Source: Streptomyces cacaoi
Lineage (GTDB): Bacteria; Actinomycetota; Actinomycetes; Streptomycetales; Streptomycetaceae
Assembly: GCF_006539165.1 (NCBI RefSeq)
Contig: NZ_BJMM01000020.1
Coordinates: 1-64,000 of the forward strand
Length of the DNA stretch: 64,000 nt
Direction: 5' to 3'
Notes under the pieces: generated by a model
The model's database searches: none
Seen by the model: only the letters and a program-made list of their open reading frames with translations
What the model was told of the DNA's origin: nothing
In this document: piece after piece, positions 60,902 through 64,000 of the stretch
Layout of the letters: each line of letters opens with the position of its first letter
How positions within the stretch are numbered: the stretch's first letter is position 1
Translations under genes and position numbers: made by a program

Positions 60902-61361
60902 TGGAACTAAGCCCCCCTCAATCGTCTGGTTCCTCTCGGTCCATGCACATCTCCCCCGCTCTCCCCCGCAACGAAGCCAAGATCGAATCTACTGCGTCGG
61001 GTGTGGTGGGCGATGCAAGTTCGGCACCCGACGCCTTGTCGACAAGGCAACTTGGCGTGAAGCATTCGATCACGAAGCGTTTCACTCAAAGGCGCTGCTG
61101 GGAAGTACGCATGCCCTCTCTGCCCCGTCGCCGTAGGGTGCACACCCGCGCGGCGCTCCTTTCCGTGCTGGTGGCGCGGGGTGGGGGAGCGGGTGGGGCA
61201 GGGGGTGCGGGCCGGGTGCAACTTGGCCGAAAAACGTGGGGGAGCAGACGTGCGATCCGGTCACTCGCCAGGCGCACGCCGGTGCTGTGGAGGGGTGTGA
61301 GGTGCGCATGCTGCGCCCGGCCGTTCAGAGGTGTGCAGGACTGCCGGTACGTGAGTGACCG
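60902..61361. other. adpA upstream region
   Basis: About 460 bases upstream of adpA, ending at the stop of the small membrane protein gene (both on the minus strand). It contains a 16-bp palindrome and an AdpA-box-like sequence; otherwise I see no gene. Confidence 0.55.
61033..61062. promoter_or_regulatory. Palindrome and AdpA-box-like site in adpA promoter
   Basis: GCCTTGTCGACAAGGC at 61033-61048 is a perfect 16-bp palindrome. Five bases on, TGGCGTGAAG (61053-61062) matches nine of ten positions of the AdpA consensus TGGCSNGWWY. The site is 130-160 bases before the adpA start. Confidence 0.5.
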
Positions 61362-62093
61362 TCAGTGAAGCCATGGGTAGTCATGGGCGTTCCGAGGGGT
61401 CGTCTTTCGCCACTCCCCGCCCCGTTCCGCCGAGTTCCGCCTCGTACCGCCGTCCCGGCCGTCGCCCGCGCCCGGGCCCGGCCCCCGGCCCGCCTCCGGT
61501 GCCCCCGGCGCACCCGGGCGCGGACACCGCCGACGCCGCCCGCGCTGCCGGTCGGACCCGCCCCTGCCGCGCCGTGCCGCCCTGCTGTCGTGATCCCCGC
61601 GGTGCGCCCCCGAACCCGTACGGGCATGCCGCCCCCGGTGCGGCACCGCCCCCGGGGAACCCTGGGCGCCAGCGCCGCCGGTGACGTCCCCGGCGCCGTC
61701 GGCCGACCCGGCGCTCCCCGCGCTCCGCGGGCCCCCTGCCTTCCTCCTCGCGGTGCGGCTCGCCCCGGTGCTTCCGCCCTCTCCGGCCGCCCGCGCCTTA
61801 CCGGCCCCGCCGCCGTTCCGGGCCGGCCGGGTGCGTTCCGCCCGGCGCAGCAGAGCGCGGCACACGACCGTCACGGTGGCCAGCCCGGCCGCCGTCCCCA
61901 GCGCACCCGCCGGGGACGAACCGCACACCAGCAGGACGACGGGCACCAGTGCGCTGCTGAACGCGCCCCAGCGCACCACATCGGTCACGGCGTCGCGCGG
62001 GCGGGTGAGGCCCGTCGAGGAGTCGGGGTCCGTCCTGCGGGTGGTGCGCGAGGCGACGGACGGGGCACGGGAGGCGCGCGGGGTGACAGGCAC
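61362..62093 (-). CDS. Small membrane protein with disordered tail
   Basis: A 243-residue protein. Residues 38-85 contain two hydrophobic stretches, RWGAFSSALVPVVLLVCG and ALGTAAGLATVTVVCRALL, likely a helical hairpin; everything beyond residue 95 is Gly/Arg/Ala/Ser-rich and low complexity. I recall a protein of this type next to adpA in other Streptomyces, which supports it as a gene, but the function is unknown. The low-complexity tail could contain the true stop earlier or a frameshift that I cannot judge. Confidence 0.55.
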   Translation of the reverse strand: MPVTPRASRAPSVASRTTRRTDPDSSTGLTRPRDAVTDVVRWGAFSSALVPVVLLVCGSSPAGALGTAAGLATVTVVCRALLRRAERTRPARNGGGAGKARAAGEGGSTGASRTARRKAGGPRSAGSAGSADGAGDVTGGAGAQGSPGAVPHRGRHARTGSGAHRGDHDSRAARRGRGGSDRQRGRRRRCPRPGAPGAPEAGRGPGPGAGDGRDGGTRRNSAERGGEWRKTTPRNAHDYPWLH

Positions 62094-62495
62094 GGTGTGC
62101 TCAACGCCGTGGCCGGGTGCCGGTCACTGCCCCGGGTGTCGCCGGACGGCGCCGCCGCTGCCACACTGGTGCTCAACAGGCCGCCGCAGCAAGCCGGTTG
62201 AGCAGTGCGGGCGCGGCGTCACCCGGGCCGCGGTGGCGCGGTCCCGGCGCCGTGGCCGCGGGGGCGGACGGGCGTTATTGCGTTGCGCCGCATGCTCAGG
62301 CATGCTCCCGGGTCACAACGCGCGTCCCCGTGACCGCTGCTCCTCCGCCGGTAAGTGGGGGGAGTGCCGCCGTACCCTTGGGGTAAGGGACTTGGGAAGA
62401 CGATTCCCGGTCGTCATGCGTGCAGTTATCACACGAGAGAGCGCAAGCCGTCCGTCGTTCCTCCGCACAGAGGACTTCCTTCGCCGAGACAACTC
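62094..62495. other. Promoter region of universal stress protein gene
   Basis: About 402 bases between the membrane protein gene and usp, divergent. It has the direct repeat GCATGCTC at 62290-62297 and 62300-62307 and a weak CCCTT-GGGGT-AAGGG hairpin at 62375-62389. No gene is evident. Confidence 0.5.
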
Positions 62496-63017
62496 ATGGC
62501 TGGACACGAGATCCCCGACCCAGCGGACCGCAAGCAGATCGCCGACCCGACGGCGACTCCCGAAGCGGCGGACGAGGCGCGCCACGCGTGCGACCCGGCT
62601 TTCCAGCACGGCGTCGTCGTGGGGTTCGACGGCTCCCTGTCGAGCGAGCGTGCGCTCGCCTACGCGATCGGCATGGCCTACAGGTCGGGCTCAGGACTGA
62701 TCATCGTCCATGTGGCCAACAGGCTGCCCACCACGGTGTGGGCGGGCTGCGAGCCCCCCGTCTTCGTCGACGTGCCCGACCACCGCACCGAGGTGCTGGG
62801 CCTCGAACTCGCCTGCGCGGACCACCTGTCGGAGGTCCCGTGGATCCTCGTGGAGCGTGGCGGCGACATCTGCCACGAACTGGAGGAGGTCGGCCGGGAG
62901 TACGCCGCCGACGCGATCGTCGTCGGCTCCACGCACGGCCTCGTGGGCCGTCTCTTCGGCTCCGTCGCGGGGCGGTTGGCACGCCGGGCGCAGCGCCCCG
63001 TCGTGGTCGTCCCGTAG
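62496..63017 (+). CDS. Universal stress protein (UspA family)
   Basis: A 173-residue UspA-family protein. The domain starts at VVVGFDGSLSSERALAYAIGMA (residues 40-61) and ends with IVVGSTHGLVGRLFGSVAGRLARRAQRPVVVV, which contains a GSTHG...GSVA-like nucleotide loop. The first 38 residues are a charged extension beyond a standard single Usp domain. The ATG at 62496 lacks a strong ribosome site. Such proteins are induced under starvation and dormancy; no operon partner is seen. Confidence 0.86.
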   Translation: MAGHEIPDPADRKQIADPTATPEAADEARHACDPAFQHGVVVGFDGSLSSERALAYAIGMAYRSGSGLIIVHVANRLPTTVWAGCEPPVFVDVPDHRTEVLGLELACADHLSEVPWILVERGGDICHELEEVGREYAADAIVVGSTHGLVGRLFGSVAGRLARRAQRPVVVVP

Positions 63018-63272
63018 CGGCCGTCTCCTGCCGTCCGGGCGCCGAGTGTGCGGGCCCGGACGGCGCTCCGGTGCGCCGGTGCGGGCGGCCCGCGGCGGGC
63101 CCGGCGGCGGAACCCGTGGAATCTACCCGGGCGTAGGGGTGCATTGTGCGCTTGTGAGGGGCATACAGAAGACACGCGGGCCCGGTTCCCCACGGCGCGC
63201 TGCCGGACGGGAGGTGACGGTCCCCTCCGGTGGCCCACTGCCGGCGTAATGGGCGACGCCGGCAACAGGGGA

Positions 63273-63314
63273 GGCGGAATCCCGCGCGGTTGGTGGCCCG
63301 CGCGGGATTCCGCC
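63273..63314 (-). terminator. Terminator of glmS
   Basis: Perfect 16-bp arms 63273-63288 and 63299-63314 (GGCGGAATCCCGCGCG and complement), 10-nt loop, between convergent usp and glmS; it can serve both. Confidence 0.82.
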
Positions 63315-63431
63315 CATTCCCCGGGTGCCTGGCGTCCCGGAGCCCCGTGATTCCGGAGTCCCCGATGCTCCGGTTCCGTCGGTTCGCCGTCCGCTCCCGG
63401 ATCTCCGCCCGGTCCGGGACGACGAGGAGTC

Positions 63432-64000
63432 TCACTCCACGGTGACGGACTTGGCGAGGTTGCGCGGCTTGTCGATGTCGCGGCCGAGGGCGAGCGCCGT
63501 GTGGTAGGCGAGCAGCTGGAGCGGGATGCCCATCAGGATCGGGTCCAGCTCGTCCTCGTTCTTGGGCACGACGATGGTGCGGTCCGCCTTCTCCTGCTCC
63601 TGGTGCGCCACGGCGAGGATCCGGCCGCTGCGGGCCTTGATCTCCTCCAGCGCCGCACGGTTCTTCTCCAGCAGATCGTCGTCCGGGACGATCGCCACGG
63701 TCGGCATCGCCGGCTCGATCAGCGCCAGCGGACCGTGCTTCAACTCCGAGGCCGGGTACGCCTCGGCGTGGATGTAGGAGACCTCCTTGAGCTTGAGCGA
63801 AGCCTCCAGCGCCACCGGGTAGCCGCGCACCCGGCCGATGAACAGCATCGAGCGGGCGTCGGCGAACTCCTTGGCCAGCTTCTCGATCTGCGGCTCCTGC
63901 TCCAGGATCTCCGCGATCTGGCCGGGCAGCCGGCGCAGGCCCTCGATGATGCGCTTGCCGTCCTTCACCGACAGATCGCGGGTACGGCCGAGATGGAGCG
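63432..64000 (-). CDS. glmS: Glutamine-fructose-6-phosphate aminotransferase, C-terminal part
   Basis: The C-terminal 189 residues of GlmS, whose 5' part lies beyond the right edge. The visible part is the second SIS (isomerase) domain: LFIGRVRGYPVALEASLKLKEVSYIHAE, EAYPASELKHGPLALIEP and the family's C-terminal PRNLAKSVTVE, the segment that closes the active site. The frame remains open to base 64000 and reads LHLGRTRDLSVKDGKR before the domain, so it is partial at the 5' end. It makes glucosamine-6-phosphate for peptidoglycan precursors. Confidence 0.93.
   Translation of the reverse strand, partial: LHLGRTRDLSVKDGKRIIEGLRRLPGQIAEILEQEPQIEKLAKEFADARSMLFIGRVRGYPVALEASLKLKEVSYIHAEAYPASELKHGPLALIEPAMPTVAIVPDDDLLEKNRAALEEIKARSGRILAVAHQEQEKADRTIVVPKNEDELDPILMGIPLQLLAYHTALALGRDIDKPRNLAKSVTVE

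Overview
The window reads as a Streptomyces-type chromosome segment. It has very high GC with strong third-position GC bias, GTG and TTG starts, stem-loop terminators, tRNA-Lys and tRNA-His genes, and three Streptomyces landmarks: an AdpA master regulator next to oligoribonuclease (adpA-orn), a cslA-glxA pair, and an AdpA-type TTA codon. Identifications come from reading the sequence and from family knowledge; no database search was run.

1-8.5 kb: a GDSL/SGNH hydrolase with a decayed copy of its 3' end beside it, a DUF445 membrane protein, a small conserved hypothetical, a second-type YidC/Oxa1 insertase paired with a small membrane protein behind a promoter region full of CACTG/CAGTG repeats, a fumarylacetoacetate-hydrolase-family enzyme, and a Gfo/Idh/MocA dehydrogenase divergent from a GntR/UTRA regulator.

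8.7-15.1 kb: a compact phosphonate-use operon with start/stop overlaps (FAD-dependent oxidoreductase, PhnX-like HAD hydrolase, ABC ATPase, two permeases, binding lipoprotein). It has no PhnW transaminase. A NagD-like HAD phosphatase follows.

16.2-26.3 kb: cell-surface glucan genes, namely a GH6 endoglucanase-like lipoprotein, GlxA copper-radical oxidase and CslA polysaccharide synthase (4-nt overlap), and an AA10 lytic polysaccharide monooxygenase. Between or beside them lie a small lipoprotein, a quinone-oxidoreductase-like enzyme, a FadR-type regulator and an AlkZ-like DNA glycosylase.

26.5-42.5 kb: a membrane protein, tRNA-Lys(CUU), an IclR regulator, an EhuBCDA-type polar amino acid/ectoine ABC importer, DUF3830, amidase, D-2-hydroxyacid dehydrogenase and two unequal Asp/Glu-racemase/maleate-isomerase paralogues. 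This looks like one catabolic neighbourhood whose substrate cannot be read from sequence; ectoine-ring-opening DoeA/DoeB are absent. An LLM monooxygenase, a PAS-GGDEF-EAL c-di-GMP enzyme, an M6-type protease and a second nearly identical tRNA-Lys(CUU) follow.

42.6-48.5 kb: a four-cistron minus-strand operon encoding a Cas4/AddB-like Fe-S PD-(D/E)XK nuclease, a 513-residue protein I do not recognise, a 53-residue Pro/Ala-rich peptide coupled by GTGA overlaps on both sides, and an SF1 helicase. Together these resemble Dna2 split over separate polypeptides. This is my best candidate for an undescribed system.

48.6-64 kb: an HTH-TPR regulator divergent from a TTG-start hypothetical, a spermidine-synthase-like protein, a response regulator/histidine kinase pair, a GH18-type chitinase, a LacI regulator, an M23 peptidase, tRNA-His, orn, adpA (TTA at codon 229) with a palindrome-bearing upstream region, a small membrane protein, a universal stress protein, and the 3' end of glmS running off the right edge. 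No CRISPR array, insertion sequence, integrase or replication origin was seen.
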